From contig JROE01000005.1 of the NCBI GenBank assembly GCA_000783305.1, positions 310,001-374,000 of the forward strand: a DNA stretch of 64,000 nt. The letters run 5' to 3'. Source of the DNA: Sphingobacteriaceae bacterium DW12. GTDB lineage: Bacteria > Bacteroidota > Bacteroidia > Sphingobacteriales > Sphingobacteriaceae. The notes beneath the pieces are model-generated. The model ran no database searches, was not told the origin of the DNA, and worked only from the letters and a program-made list of their open reading frames with translations. The position numbers and the translations under genes are program-made. Positions 51,965 to 61,554 of the stretch are shown piece after piece (positions within the stretch are counted from its first letter, which is position 1; the number at the start of each line of letters is the position of its first letter).

Positions 51965-54382
51965 ATGTCAGGAACCATTATACAACATTCTAACGCACTG
52001 GAACCGTCTAAACTAAGTTTTGAGGATTTCAGGAAAATTGTTATTTCAGATTACCGGTTGGCTGTAGAGAGTAGACAAGTGAGCTTGCTAGGAAGAAAGG
52101 AAGTGCTAACAGGTAAGGCCAAGTTCGGTATCTTTGGCGATGGTAAGGAATTGGCTCAGCTTGCTATGGCAAAGGTATTCCGTGATGGAGATTGGAGATC
52201 TGGATATTACAGGGATCAGACATTTGCGTTCGCTTCGGGGATTGTTTCTATATACCAATTTTTCTCTCAACTGTACGCTCATCCCGACATCGAATCTGAT
52301 CCTTCTTCGGGTGGACGCCAGATGAATTGTCATTTTGCAACGAGATTGATTGACGCTGAGGGCAATTGGTTCGATCAGACTTCTCGGAAGAATTCGGCTT
52401 CCGATATTTCGACAACGGGAGGACAGATGTCCAGAATCATGGGACTTGGACTTGCTTCTAAGTTATATCGACATAATACTAAATTGACCAACTTCTCAAA
52501 GTTTTCAGATTTTGGGAATGAGGTTGTATTTTGTTCTATTGGCAATGCCGCGACATCCGAAGGGGTATTTCTGGAGACAGTTAACGCCGCAGGAGTCAAT
52601 CAGATACCCGTGATTATCTCTATATGGGATGACGGCTATGGTATCTCGGTACCAAACGAATTGCAAACAACAAAAGGCGATATTTCTGAAGCGCTAAAAG
52701 GGTTTCAAAGAAAAGGAGATAGCAATGGATACGAGATTTTTAAAGTTCGCGGCTGGGATTATGCTGGTTTGATTGAAACGTATGAAAAAGCAATGACCTT
52801 TGCGCGGGAGGAGCATGTTCCTTGCTTGGTGCACGTCACTGAACTTACACAGCCTCAAGGACATTCTTCTAGTGGTTCGCATGAAAGGTATAAATCTACT
52901 GAACGATTGGAGTGGGAGCGGGCTTATGACTGTAACCTTAAAATGAGAACCTGGATATTGGAATCCGATATAGCGACGGAAGAGGAGTTGAGGAAAATTG
53001 AACAGGAGGCTAAGGAATACGTAAGGCAAGAACAGCGAAGAGCTTGGACAGACTATCATAAAACCATCAATGAAGATCTCGAACAGGCGATATGGCTTTT
53101 GGAGACAATCGATTCGGAGATAGTTGAAATGCCCCTAAAGACATTGAAATCTTTGCCCGAGCCTTCTTTTAAAGAGGTTTACGTGAATGTTAGACGTGCA
53201 ATTAGGGATTTGCGGAAACACAATGTCGAGGGTAAAGATGATTTGTTAGCCTGGTATGCACAACGGAAGAAAGTTAATGAAGATCGATTCAATGACTATC
53301 TTTTTACGAGTACACCTCAGTCACCACTCGAAGTGACAGCCGTAGCTCCTCTGTATAGCGATGAGACACCTGTAGTTGATGGTCGTGAAATCTTGAACGC
53401 TTGCTTTGATGCCAATTTTCAACGTGATGAAAGATTGCTGGCCTTTGGCGAAGATGTCGGTAAAATTGGAGACGTGAACCAAGGATTTGCAGGGTTACAG
53501 CAAAAATTTGGGGAATTTCGGATTTTTGACACGGGTATAAGGGAGTCCGCCATCATTGGTAAAGGAATTGGACTCTCTATGAGAGGATTACGGCCAATTG
53601 CTGAAATCCAGTATCTAGACTATTTAATTTATGCACTCCCCGTATTGAGCGATGATTTGGCAAGTTTGAGTTATCGAACTAAAGCGGGACAAAAGGCTCC
53701 GTTGATTATTAGAACCAGGGGTCACCGCTTAGAAGGTATTTGGCATTCGGGGTCTCCAATGACGGTCTTATTGGGAGCCTTGAGAGGATTGCATATTTGT
53801 GTTCCTCGAAATATGACACAAGCTGCTGGTATGTACAATACTCTTTTAAGAGGCGATGAACCTGCTCTTGTTGTCGAGTGCCTCAATGGCTATCGTTTAA
53901 AAGAGAAGCTACCTACTAATATTGGTGACTTTACTGTCCCATTGGGAATTGCCGAAGTCATAAAAGAAGGGGGCGACATTACTGTCGTATCATATGGTTC
54001 GACACTGCGTGTGGTACAGGAGGCTGCTGTAGAATTAGAAAAATTGGGCATTAACATGGAAATCGTAGATGTACAGTGTTTGCAGCCATTCGATTTGACC
54101 CACGTCTGTAAAAAATCTTTAGAAAAAACCAATAAGCTACTAGTTGTAGATGAAGATGTTCCAGGAGGAGCTAGTTCTTTTATTTTGCAGCAGATAATTG
54201 AAGATCAGAATGGATATTACCAACTGGATAGCCAGCCTCGTACACTGAGTGCTAAAGCACACCGGCCCCCTTATGGGTCGGATGGAGACTATTTTACAAA
54301 ACCATCTGCGGATGATGTCATTGAATTGGTATATGCAATGATGAATGATAGTGATCCAGATTATTATCCTGCTTTATTTTAA
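51965..54382 (+). CDS. Fused 2-oxoacid dehydrogenase E1 (alpha + beta)
   Basis: 805 residues joining both subunits of a thiamine-diphosphate E1. The alpha part (about 1-430) has GIFGDGKELAQLAM, RSGYYRDQTFAFA and the TPP region FCSIGNAATSEGVFLE with DDGYGISV (GDG of the motif replaced by GNA). The beta part (about 480-805) has FGEDVGKIGDVNQGF, the phosphate-site RESAIIGKGIGLSMRGLRPIAEIQYLDY, and DEDVPGGASSF. In Bacteroidota this fused E1 serves the branched-chain or a general 2-oxoacid dehydrogenase; E2 and E3 are elsewhere. It stands alone. The stop lies inside a terminator stem. Confidence 0.93.
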   Translation: MSGTIIQHSNALEPSKLSFEDFRKIVISDYRLAVESRQVSLLGRKEVLTGKAKFGIFGDGKELAQLAMAKVFRDGDWRSGYYRDQTFAFASGIVSIYQFFSQLYAHPDIESDPSSGGRQMNCHFATRLIDAEGNWFDQTSRKNSASDISTTGGQMSRIMGLGLASKLYRHNTKLTNFSKFSDFGNEVVFCSIGNAATSEGVFLETVNAAGVNQIPVIISIWDDGYGISVPNELQTTKGDISEALKGFQRKGDSNGYEIFKVRGWDYAGLIETYEKAMTFAREEHVPCLVHVTELTQPQGHSSSGSHERYKSTERLEWERAYDCNLKMRTWILESDIATEEELRKIEQEAKEYVRQEQRRAWTDYHKTINEDLEQAIWLLETIDSEIVEMPLKTLKSLPEPSFKEVYVNVRRAIRDLRKHNVEGKDDLLAWYAQRKKVNEDRFNDYLFTSTPQSPLEVTAVAPLYSDETPVVDGREILNACFDANFQRDERLLAFGEDVGKIGDVNQGFAGLQQKFGEFRIFDTGIRESAIIGKGIGLSMRGLRPIAEIQYLDYLIYALPVLSDDLASLSYRTKAGQKAPLIIRTRGHRLEGIWHSGSPMTVLLGALRGLHICVPRNMTQAAGMYNTLLRGDEPALVVECLNGYRLKEKLPTNIGDFTVPLGIAEVIKEGGDITVVSYGSTLRVVQEAAVELEKLGINMEIVDVQCLQPFDLTHVCKKSLEKTNKLLVVDEDVPGGASSFILQQIIEDQNGYYQLDSQPRTLSAKAHRPPYGSDGDYFTKPSADDVIELVYAMMNDSDPDYYPALF

Positions 54383-54397
54383 ATATAAAGCAGGATA
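54365..54397. terminator. Bidirectional terminator overlapping the E1 stop
   Basis: A 12-bp stem TATCCTGCTTTA / TAAAGCAGGATA with a 9-base loop; the E1 stop (54380-54382) lies in the loop. It separates the convergent E1 and ROK genes. Confidence 0.75.
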
Positions 54398-54407
54398 AGT
54401 CTATTTA

Positions 54408-55268
54408 CTATTGAAAGATACTCGCTGCTCCAATGATAGCAGCTTTTTCGTCCAGGTTGCTTGTACCTATGGTATAGGGTTCGAATCCCTTAGGATTATA
54501 GGAAATAATAATATCCAATGCTTTGGCTATATTGCCCCCAATGATAAATTGCCTACATTTATATTTTTCGGAAAAGAAGCCCAGAAAATCTAAAAGCTGC
54601 TCGCTGTATTCGGTCATTAATGTGTTGAATGCGGCTTCTTCTCCGTGATTTTGAAGAATTTCCTTAAGTCCGTCTACATTATTTCCTGTTAATTCTTCGA
54701 ATCTTCTCGTAAACCAACGTGTGACCATGTACTCCTCAAAAATAGAACTACGATAGGGGGTATTCCACAAATCAGCATCAAAGGCTTTCTCCCCCTTTCT
54801 CCAGACGGCACTTCCTAGCCCCGTACCTAGTGTAATACCTAGGATAATATCATTATTATCCAGTTTGGAAGCAAATACCTCCCCCTGTAAAAATGCAGCA
54901 GCATCATTGATGTAGCGGATTTCCAAAGGTTGGTCTTTCAATGTCTCTTGAAGACCTACGGTAGTGTCCAATTGATACAGGCTATCGTATTTATCTTGAT
55001 TGTGCATCAATGATATACCGTTATCATAGTCAAATGGGCCGGGCATTGCTATGCCTAATTGTGAAATCTCATGTGGAGATTTATGAATTGTTTCTTTTAA
55101 ATTGGATGCCCAAGATTGAAAAATCGATTTAGCATCTGAAGATGAGTCAACACGATTTCGTGTGACACAATCCGCTACTATTGACCAGTCCTCCGTATTA
55201 ACGATGGCTGATGTAATATGAGATCCACCGATGTCAGTGGCAAGGATATACTGATTAACTCGTGACAT
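54408..55268 (-). CDS. ROK-family sugar kinase (glucokinase-like)
   Basis: 286 residues with the phosphate-binding [30 protein letters not shown] with the catalytic Asp, and [11 protein letters not shown]. The ROK zinc motif CxCGxxGC is absent, so it belongs to the zinc-free group. It likely phosphorylates glucose or a related sugar. Its ATG overlaps the 3' end of aroC by 14 bases, making it the last gene of the aromatic operon, an unusual place. Confidence 0.82.
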   Translation of the reverse strand: MSRVNQYILATDIGGSHITSAIVNTEDWSIVADCVTRNRVDSSSDAKSIFQSWASNLKETIHKSPHEISQLGIAMPGPFDYDNGISLMHNQDKYDSLYQLDTTVGLQETLKDQPLEIRYINDAAAFLQGEVFASKLDNNDIILGITLGTGLGSAVWRKGEKAFDADLWNTPYRSSIFEEYMVTRWFTRRFEELTGNNVDGLKEILQNHGEEAAFNTLMTEYSEQLLDFLGFFSEKYKCRQFIIGGNIAKALDIIISYNPKGFEPYTIGTSNLDEKAAIIGAASIFQ

Positions 55269-56361
55269 GCTGATAACTTTTTTGTCTTAATAAATGATCT
55301 GCTATTACAATTGCTGTCATAGCTTCAACAATGACTATTGCTCTGGGGACTACACATGGGTCATGTCGACCTTTTCCAGATATAGATACGGGTTCCCCTT
55401 CGGTGTTTACGGTGTCTTGATCTCTCATTATCGTAGCCACTGGTTTGAATGCTGTACGAAACATGATATCCATTCCATTGGAGATTCCTCCCTGGATTCC
55501 CCCTGAGAAATTAGTTATTGTATGGACATTGTTGAGGTTATTCCCGTCATTGACAAAGATATCGTTGTGTTCTGATCCTGTCATCTCTGATCCAGCGAAG
55601 CCAGAACCGTATTCAAAACCGTGGACGGCATTGATACTCATCATTGCCTTGGCTAAATCTGCATGTAGTTTGTCGAAAACCGGTTCACCTAGTCCAGCAG
55701 GCACATTTCTTACGATGGTTGAAATCTTTCCTCCGACAGTATCACCTGCCTTGCGGATGCCGTCAATGAAAGTAATCATCTCATTCGCAGTTGCAGGGTC
55801 TGCACATCTGACAATATTCTCTTCCCTTAGTTTCAAAAGTGAGGACAAATCCGAAGCATCTACATTTGGGGCATCGATTTTGCCGACAGCACTTACATGT
55901 GCGAAAATCTCAATGCCATATTGTTTTAGGAATAATTTGGCAACAGCTCCAGCTGCTACTCTTGCAGCGGTTTCCCTTGCTGATGATCTGCCGCCTCCAC
56001 GGTAGTCGCGATGTCCATACTTAACGTGATAGGTATAGTCGGCATGAGAAGGCCTGAATTTATCCTGGATGTGTGAGTAGTCTTTGGACCTTTGATCTTC
56101 ATTAGGAATGATTAGGGCAATAGGTGTTCCCGTAGATTTACCCTCAAATACCCCCGAAAGAATCTTTGCAGTATCGCTTTCCTTGCGTTGAGTCGTTATT
56201 TTGGATTGTCCTGGTTTTCTTTTATCCAACTCTGATTGGATGAAGTTTTCGTCAATATTGACATTCGAAGGGCAACCATCTATGATTACGCCAATTGCCT
56301 CTCCATGGGACTCTCCGAAAGTCGTAATGCTGAATACCTCTCCAAATGAATTTCCTGCCAT
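55255..56361 (-). CDS. aroC: Chorismate synthase
   Basis: 368 residues from the ATG at 56361 ([20 protein letters not shown]). A frame extension of 14 residues upstream ([14 protein letters not shown]) is outside the family and rejected. It makes chorismate from EPSP using reduced FMN. Signatures: [52 protein letters not shown] and [10 protein letters not shown]. It lies after aroA and before the ROK gene. Confidence 0.96.
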   Translation of the reverse strand: MAGNSFGEVFSITTFGESHGEAIGVIIDGCPSNVNIDENFIQSELDKRKPGQSKITTQRKESDTAKILSGVFEGKSTGTPIALIIPNEDQRSKDYSHIQDKFRPSHADYTYHVKYGHRDYRGGGRSSARETAARVAAGAVAKLFLKQYGIEIFAHVSAVGKIDAPNVDASDLSSLLKLREENIVRCADPATANEMITFIDGIRKAGDTVGGKISTIVRNVPAGLGEPVFDKLHADLAKAMMSINAVHGFEYGSGFAGSEMTGSEHNDIFVNDGNNLNNVHTITNFSGGIQGGISNGMDIMFRTAFKPVATIMRDQDTVNTEGEPVSISGKGRHDPCVVPRAIVIVEAMTAIVIADHLLRQKSYQHVTS

Positions 56362-56428
56362 AAAATAGTATATAATAAAGCGTAAATATAAGAATAAGAC
56401 CATAATATTATAGTCTTATTCTTATTTT

Positions 56429-57679
56429 CTATGCTGTAATGGTGAAGCCTTGATTTTTTAAATGATCCCAGAATTCAGGGTATGATTTTTCAACTACTTG
56501 CGGCTCTTCTATCTCAACGTGTTCAAAGATTAAAGCCAAAGGTGCAAATGCCATCGCCATGCGATGATCCTCATATGTTTTGATCGAGATATGGTCCGGT
56601 ACAAATACATTGTCTGTCTGAAGATGATAATATCCATTTTCTTCGATCAGTTGGGCACCGAATTTTCCGATTTCATTCTGAAGTGCGGCGATACGGTCCG
56701 TTTCTTTTATTTTAAGTGTTTCGAGTCCTGTAAAAGAGATATTCTTTTTGAGGATAGCGGCACACACTATCACGGTTTGCGCCAGATCGGGACATTCTTT
56801 AAAGTCAAATAGTTCTTTTTCAGAATGTAAAGTCGATTTCTGAAGGTGCAACCCATCTTCTTTAAATGAAGAGATTACGCCAAAATGCTCCATGATATCT
56901 ACAATGGCACTATCTCCTTGTAGGCTGTTCTGCTTAAGTCCGGGTAGTACGATATGCGACTTTTGAGATAATGCTACAATGGAATACCAATAGGAAGCTG
57001 CGCTCCAGTCTGGCTCGACATATAATGTCGAATTTTTGGCTTGTTGAGTCTCGATTTTGATAGCGGATGCTGTCCAGGTATGTGCAATTCCGACTTCTTT
57101 GAGCATATCTAGTGTCATAGTGACATATGGTCTAGAAGTAAGCTCACCTTCGATATTCAAGGTTAGTCCTTGCTTAAGAGACGATGCTATAAGTAGGAGA
57201 GAGGATATGTATTGGCTACTGATATTCCCTTTAATGGTAACCTCAGGTTTGCTTTGGAACATTCCCCCTTCAATCTTCAACGGTGGATACCCCACCTTTT
57301 GCTCGTAGTGTATATCTGCGCCAATATGTTTTAGTGCGTCCACCAGTATGCCAATCGGACGTTGTTGCATACGCGCAGTTCCAGTCAATATAAAGTTGCC
57401 TTTTACCAAATTGAGATAGGATGTTAAGAACCGCATGGCTGTTCCTGCTGGCCCGATGTCTATCGTATTAAATCCAGGTTGAGGTGATGCTGCTAGCGTG
57501 AGCGCTCGTTGCATGATTACCGTATCATCTGCATTTGATAGGTTTTGAATGGATACTGCTCCGTTGCTTAGTGCTTGTATGATGAGGGCACGGTTGCTCT
57601 CGGATTTTGATCCTGTGAGCTGTACCGTACCATCCGTTTTTTTGCTTTTATGGCTAATTATGATGCTTGAATGCTCCAT
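56429..57679 (-). CDS. aroA: 3-phosphoshikimate 1-carboxyvinyltransferase (EPSP synthase)
   Basis: 416 residues. It transfers enolpyruvate from PEP to shikimate-3-phosphate. LTGSKSESNRALI is the N-terminal phosphate site. DIGPAGTAMRFLTSYL replaces LGNAGTAMRPL of E. coli, so the Pro at position 101 (E. coli numbering) is Phe here; this is a Bacteroidota form, and its effect on inhibitor binding is untested. LKIKETDRIAALQNE and EDHRMAMAFAPLAL are standard. The ATG shares one base with the stop of the preceding DAHP synthase gene (TAATG), so translation is coupled. Confidence 0.92.
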   Translation of the reverse strand: MEHSSIIISHKSKKTDGTVQLTGSKSESNRALIIQALSNGAVSIQNLSNADDTVIMQRALTLAASPQPGFNTIDIGPAGTAMRFLTSYLNLVKGNFILTGTARMQQRPIGILVDALKHIGADIHYEQKVGYPPLKIEGGMFQSKPEVTIKGNISSQYISSLLLIASSLKQGLTLNIEGELTSRPYVTMTLDMLKEVGIAHTWTASAIKIETQQAKNSTLYVEPDWSAASYWYSIVALSQKSHIVLPGLKQNSLQGDSAIVDIMEHFGVISSFKEDGLHLQKSTLHSEKELFDFKECPDLAQTVIVCAAILKKNISFTGLETLKIKETDRIAALQNEIGKFGAQLIEENGYYHLQTDNVFVPDHISIKTYEDHRMAMAFAPLALIFEHVEIEEPQVVEKSYPEFWDHLKNQGFTITA

Positions 57680-58785
57680 TATGCCTCCGCAATAGGTTTA
57701 GTGTTCATAACTTCGTTTTGTCTACGAATAGATTCATTGTGCAACAATTCCAAAAATTTTACTGTGAAATCATTATCCAAATTAAGCGCATTGGCAAGTT
57801 TTGCACGTTTTTGTACAATCTCATCCCAACGGGATACTTGTAAAATCGTTACATTATTGTCTCTTTTGTATTCGCCTATTTTTTCTGCAATTTTCATTCG
57901 TTCTCCAATCTGTTGGATGATTTTGTCATCTAGTTTGTCGATTTCAGAACGAAGCTCTGCAAGCTTGTCTTCAAAGGCTGGGTTGTCCGACGCCGGGTGA
58001 CGAAGAGATAAATGGTCTACCAATTCTGCTAGAGCAGCTGGAGTCAATTGTTGTTTGGCATCTGTCCAAGCAACAGAAGGGTCTATATGAGATTCAACAA
58101 TTAGTCCTTGCATATCCATGTCCATTGCTTTTTGAGCAATGTAAGGTATTAACTCACGATTACCACAGATGTGACTAGGATCGTTGATGACCGGTAGGTC
58201 TGGAATCAATGTTTTCAACTGAATGGCAAGATCCCACATTGGTTCATTGCGGAATGCAGTTTTTTCATAGGATGAGAAACCTCTATGGATAGCTGCTAAT
58301 TTCTTGATACCAGCTCTGTTAATCCGTTCAAGTGCACCCACCCACAGTGAAAGATCTGGGTTGACTGGGTTTTTGATTAATACTGGGATATCCACTCCTT
58401 GAAGAGCATCAGCAATTTCCTGAACGGTGAATGGGTTGGCCGTTGAACGGGCTCCAATCCATAGGATATCAACTCCAGCAGCCAGCGCCTCTTCAACATG
58501 TTTGGCTGTAGCTACTTCAGTGGCTGTCAATAATCCAGTCTCTTCTTTGGCTCTTTTTAACCATTCTAGGCCAATGCTGCCAATACCTTCAAATTCTCCT
58601 GGACGGGTACGAGGCTTCCATATACCTGCTCGAAGTACATTGACTTTGCCAGTATTTGCCAATAAGTGAGCTGTGGATACCAATTGTTCTTCAGTCTCGG
58701 CGCTACATGGTCCTCCGATGATAAGTGGTTTATCTCCAGTGTCTAACCATGATTTTAACGGAAGGATGTCTAACGTGTGTTTCAT
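57679..58785 (-). CDS. Bifunctional DAHP synthase / chorismate mutase
   Basis: 368 residues. Residues 1-260 are a type I-beta DAHP synthase: IIGGPCSAE, VNVLRAGIWKPRTRPGEFEGIG, VDILWIGARSTANPFTVQE, IKNPVNPDLSLW, and INDPSHICGNRE. Residues about 275-360 are an AroQ chorismate mutase: LAELRSEIDKLDDKIIQQIGERMKIAEKIGEYKRDNN, with RWDEIVQKRAKLA. The two domains place the first pathway step and the Phe/Tyr branch in one chain, which suits joint feedback control. It starts 38 bases after pheA. Confidence 0.95.
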   Translation of the reverse strand: MKHTLDILPLKSWLDTGDKPLIIGGPCSAETEEQLVSTAHLLANTGKVNVLRAGIWKPRTRPGEFEGIGSIGLEWLKRAKEETGLLTATEVATAKHVEEALAAGVDILWIGARSTANPFTVQEIADALQGVDIPVLIKNPVNPDLSLWVGALERINRAGIKKLAAIHRGFSSYEKTAFRNEPMWDLAIQLKTLIPDLPVINDPSHICGNRELIPYIAQKAMDMDMQGLIVESHIDPSVAWTDAKQQLTPAALAELVDHLSLRHPASDNPAFEDKLAELRSEIDKLDDKIIQQIGERMKIAEKIGEYKRDNNVTILQVSRWDEIVQKRAKLANALNLDNDFTVKFLELLHNESIRRQNEVMNTKPIAEA

Positions 58786-58823
58786 TTTATTGCGTATTTT
58801 ATATTTTCTAATTTGTTGATTAT

Positions 58824-59648
58824 TTACAATTTTTCGTTTTTGATGTATTCACCCATAATGCTGAAATTAACGGTGTGTTTCAGTACTTTTCGGATGGCCG
58901 CATCATATTCGCTTTGTTTCTTCCATTCGACATCGACATAAAAATCGTATTCATTACGGCGACCTACGACGGGCATGGATTGAATTTTAGTGAGGTTGAC
59001 GTTCTGTTCGGCAAAACACTGTAACACATTTGCAAGTGCTCCAACAGCATTGCCCGTTTGGAAAGATAGTGAGGCCTTATTTGCATTTTTTTGTTCAATA
59101 ACTTCATCAGCTAAGACTAGAAAGCGCGTCGCATTTTTCTTGTTTGTCTCGATTCTTCGTTCGATGATTTCCAATCCGTAAAGCTTTGCCGCCAGTTGTC
59201 CCGCAATAGCAGCTGTTGTCGTTAGTTTCTCTTCAGCAATCTTTTTGGCCGCCGCAGCTGTGTCCGTAAATTCCTTTACCAAAAATTCAGGATGATCTTC
59301 TAAGAAGGCGTCGCATTGACGGATGGCAATGGGATGCGACTCGACAATCTTGATGTCTGTCATCTTCACTCCTGGCAACGCTAACAAGTGTTGTTGGATG
59401 TGGAGGTACACCTCTCCAACAATATGGAATCGATAATCTCTCAATAGATTGTAATTCTGAAGTATACTGCCTGCTATGGAGTTTTCGATAGCCATTACAA
59501 CGTAATCTGCTTTGTTGTGTTTAAGCATTTCACAAGTTCTCTTGAATGAATCACATTCAAGGATTTCTATTTCATTCCCGAAGTACTTGAACGCGGCCTC
59601 TTCGTGAAAAGATGCTTTAGCTCCTTGTATTGCAATTTTTAAGCTCAT
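58824..59648 (-). CDS. pheA: Prephenate dehydratase PheA
   Basis: 274 residues. It converts prephenate to phenylpyruvate in Phe synthesis. The catalytic domain (1-185) has IQGAKASFHEEAAFKYF, VMAIENSIAGSI, and NATRFLVL with the catalytic TRF. A C-terminal ACT domain follows (about 195-274, LSFQTGNAVGALANVLQCFAEQNVNLTKIQSMPVVG); the Phe-binding ESRP motif is replaced by QSMP. Unlike E. coli PheA it has no fused mutase. It is the first enzyme gene of the operon and lies 27 bases after an attenuator terminator. Confidence 0.95.
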   Translation of the reverse strand: MSLKIAIQGAKASFHEEAAFKYFGNEIEILECDSFKRTCEMLKHNKADYVVMAIENSIAGSILQNYNLLRDYRFHIVGEVYLHIQQHLLALPGVKMTDIKIVESHPIAIRQCDAFLEDHPEFLVKEFTDTAAAAKKIAEEKLTTTAAIAGQLAAKLYGLEIIERRIETNKKNATRFLVLADEVIEQKNANKASLSFQTGNAVGALANVLQCFAEQNVNLTKIQSMPVVGRRNEYDFYVDVEWKKQSEYDAAIRKVLKHTVNFSIMGEYIKNEKL

Positions 59649-59675
59649 TGTCCTTTTTAAAGTAACTTAACTAAC

Positions 59676-59741
59676 AAAAAAAGGTCCCGAATATTTCCGG
59701 GACCCTGTATATCATGTATAACTTTACTATATACTAGTCCC
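59676..59741 (-). promoter_or_regulatory. Transcription attenuator: antiterminator and terminator ahead of pheA
   Basis: On the minus strand the terminator is GGTCCCG-GAAATATT-CGGGACC followed by seven Ts (59676-59704). The alternative antiterminator pairs GGGAC-TA-GTATAT (59741-59729) with ATATAC-AGG-GTCCC (59712-59699), which holds the ascending arm of the terminator. The antiterminator begins inside the last codons of the leader peptide, so a ribosome at the leader stop blocks it, while one stalled at the Tyr/Phe codons leaves it free. Confidence 0.85.
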
Positions 59742-59799
59742 TGCTCTTATCGTTAAAATAAAAGAAACCAAAATATAGATATGCGTTATTATTTTTCAT
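59734..59799 (-). CDS. Tyr/Phe-rich leader peptide of the pheA operon
   Basis: A 21-codon frame: MKNNNAYLYFGFFYFNDKSR plus Asp, then TAG. Seven of the nine residues from Y7 to F15 are Tyr or Phe (Y7, Y9, F10, F12, F13, Y14, F15). It starts about 19 bases after the predicted transcription start and ends just before the antiterminator/terminator pair. This is the usual form of a Phe/Tyr attenuation leader, as in the pheL peptide of enterobacteria, to which it need not be homologous. It was too short to be found by ordinary gene calling. Confidence 0.85.
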   Translation of the reverse strand: MKNNNAYLYFGFFYFNDKSRD

Positions 59800-59822
59800 T
59801 GTGTGTCTCGTGTTTGACGATT

Positions 59823-59853
59823 CAAATGTACAACAAAAAAATATAAAACCAAA
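59823..59853 (-). promoter_or_regulatory. Promoter of the pheA operon
   Basis: TTTG (59853-59850), exactly 19 bases, then TACATTTG (59830-59823) on the minus strand: a full match to the Bacteroidota consensus TTTG-N19-TAnnTTTG. Transcription would start near 59818. The gap 59854-60168 is extremely AT-rich with no gene. Confidence 0.75.
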
Positions 59854-60168
59854 TATAAATTAAAATAATATGAATTTTTAACTCGTTTTTCTTTGATTTT
59901 ATAGGTGTTTATTTGTTTAAATTTTAGTAGATTTTTACGTTATAAACGTTCTTTTATCTAATTTATTTGTAGGCTTTGTAATTATTAATATTCTTATAAT
60001 CAGCTTATTGTTTGTTTTGTTGAGTTGTTTTTTTTGATGTATTTTTTTGTCAATTTTTATATGAATTATTGTGTGTTTTTTTGATGTTTTATATGTATAA
60101 AAATTGTGCATTTTTCATTGTAAAAAAACAAGTTGATTTTGAAATTATATAAATATTAAAGGTTTCGC

Positions 60169-60176
60169 TATTTTTG
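60169..60176 (+). promoter_or_regulatory. -7 element of the secreted nuclease gene
   Basis: TATTTTTG, 22 bases before the ATG. Confidence 0.45.
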
Positions 60177-60198
60177 CAACTTCTAATTTTTTGATTCT

Positions 60199-60684
60199 AT
60201 GAAGTTACTTTTGAGGGGTATCCCTCTGTTTTTTTTGTTGTTTACCTCTTTTTCCCTTTCTCCCAAACCATTCAAAATCCAGGAAAACAAAAGCTATTCG
60301 GTCAAACGAGTGATCGATGGTGATACTTTTGTAATTGATGACCAATCCGCAAAGGGAGTGAAGGTTCGTTTTATTGGGATAGATGCTCCAGAATCTAGGA
60401 ACACAGGGCGTAAAAAAATAGGTTATTTTGGTAAAGAGGCAAAAAAATATTTGACCACTCGCTTAGATGGTAAGCAAGTAAGCCTTACATTTGATACAGC
60501 AAAGCAAGATCGCTACGGGCGGATTTTGGCTTATGTATATCTAGATGGCATGTTTTTAAATGCCGAGCTCGTAGAACGAGGATATGCCGTGAGCGCGACC
60601 TTTCCTCCGAATGTAAAGTATGCCAATTATTTTGTTGAATTGGAACGGAAAGCTAGAAGAAATGGTGTCGGTCTTTGGAAATAA
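60199..60684 (+). CDS. Secreted thermonuclease-like (SNase) protein
   Basis: 161 residues with an N-terminal hydrophobic segment (about 7-22) acting as signal or anchor. The SNase fold follows with its catalytic set: RVIDGDTFVI (D40, D42), VRFIGIDAPES (R57, D62, E65) and DRYGRILAYVY (R105/R108). It should cut DNA and RNA in a Ca2+-dependent way in the periplasm or outside. It is followed 6 bases later by an EamA transporter, probably in one transcript. Confidence 0.9.
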   Translation: MKLLLRGIPLFFLLFTSFSLSPKPFKIQENKSYSVKRVIDGDTFVIDDQSAKGVKVRFIGIDAPESRNTGRKKIGYFGKEAKKYLTTRLDGKQVSLTFDTAKQDRYGRILAYVYLDGMFLNAELVERGYAVSATFPPNVKYANYFVELERKARRNGVGLWK

Positions 60685-60690
60685 ATAGTT

Positions 60691-61554
60691 ATGATTTTTG
60701 TTTTTTTGAGTGTCCTCTGTAGTGTTACTGTAGCCGTGCTTATTAAATGGGCGAAGAATTGCGGTGTCAATCATTTGCAGCTTGTGCTTTGGAATTATCC
60801 AATAGCTTTGATTTTGACCTGGTGTTTTCTAAATCCATTGTCGGTTTCTCTAGATTTTTCCTCTTTGCCTTGGATTCTTTATTTTCCTTTGGGAATTCTC
60901 TTGCCCTCCTTATTCCTGATTATAGCATTATCTATACAATACGGGGGTGTTGTCAAAACTGAGGTAGCACAGCGTCTTTCACTTTTTATTCCTTTGATGG
61001 CTGCTTTTTTCATTTTTGGAGAGTCTTTGGCTGTAGGCAAGTTAATCGGAATAGGAATAGGGATGATTGCGATTATATGTTCGATTGGTTGGCAAAAGAA
61101 GGGAAAAGGTGAAAATCATTCTTTACAGACGATTGTTTACCCTGCTATTGTCTTTCTGGGTATGGGTATTATTGATGTATTTTTCAAGAAAGTATCTCAA
61201 CATAAAGAAGTTCCTTACACCTCCTCAATGTTTGTTGTTTTTGCTTTGGCATTGTTCGTGGCAATTCTGTGCCTATGCTATTTATTATTTGTAAAGAAGC
61301 AAAAGTTTGATTTTAAATCTATTTACTGGGGTGCTGTATTGGGAATTTTCAACTTTGGTAATATCATGTTTTACATGCGAGCACACCGTGCTTTACCAGA
61401 TAATCCATCTATTGTTTTTACGGCTATGAATATTGGGGTTATTGTTGTTGGTGCTATTGCTGGTGTAGGGTTGTTCAAGGAAAAGCTATCCAATCTTAAT
61501 CGGGTAGGATTGGCTTTGGCTATTGTTTCAGTATTATTAATTACTTATTTGTGA
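60691..61554 (+). CDS. EamA/DMT-family transporter
   Basis: 287 residues, ten predicted membrane helices in two EamA repeats. The end of repeat 1 shows VAQRLSLFIPLMAAFFIFGESLAVGKLIGIGIGMIAI; the end of repeat 2 shows LFKEKLSNLNRVGLALAIVSVLLI. Substrates in this family are metabolites such as amino acids; unknown here. The stop overlaps the GTG start of the next gene by 4 bases. Confidence 0.85.
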   Translation: MIFVFLSVLCSVTVAVLIKWAKNCGVNHLQLVLWNYPIALILTWCFLNPLSVSLDFSSLPWILYFPLGILLPSLFLIIALSIQYGGVVKTEVAQRLSLFIPLMAAFFIFGESLAVGKLIGIGIGMIAIICSIGWQKKGKGENHSLQTIVYPAIVFLGMGIIDVFFKKVSQHKEVPYTSSMFVVFALALFVAILCLCYLLFVKKQKFDFKSIYWGAVLGIFNFGNIMFYMRAHRALPDNPSIVFTAMNIGVIVVGAIAGVGLFKEKLSNLNRVGLALAIVSVLLITYL

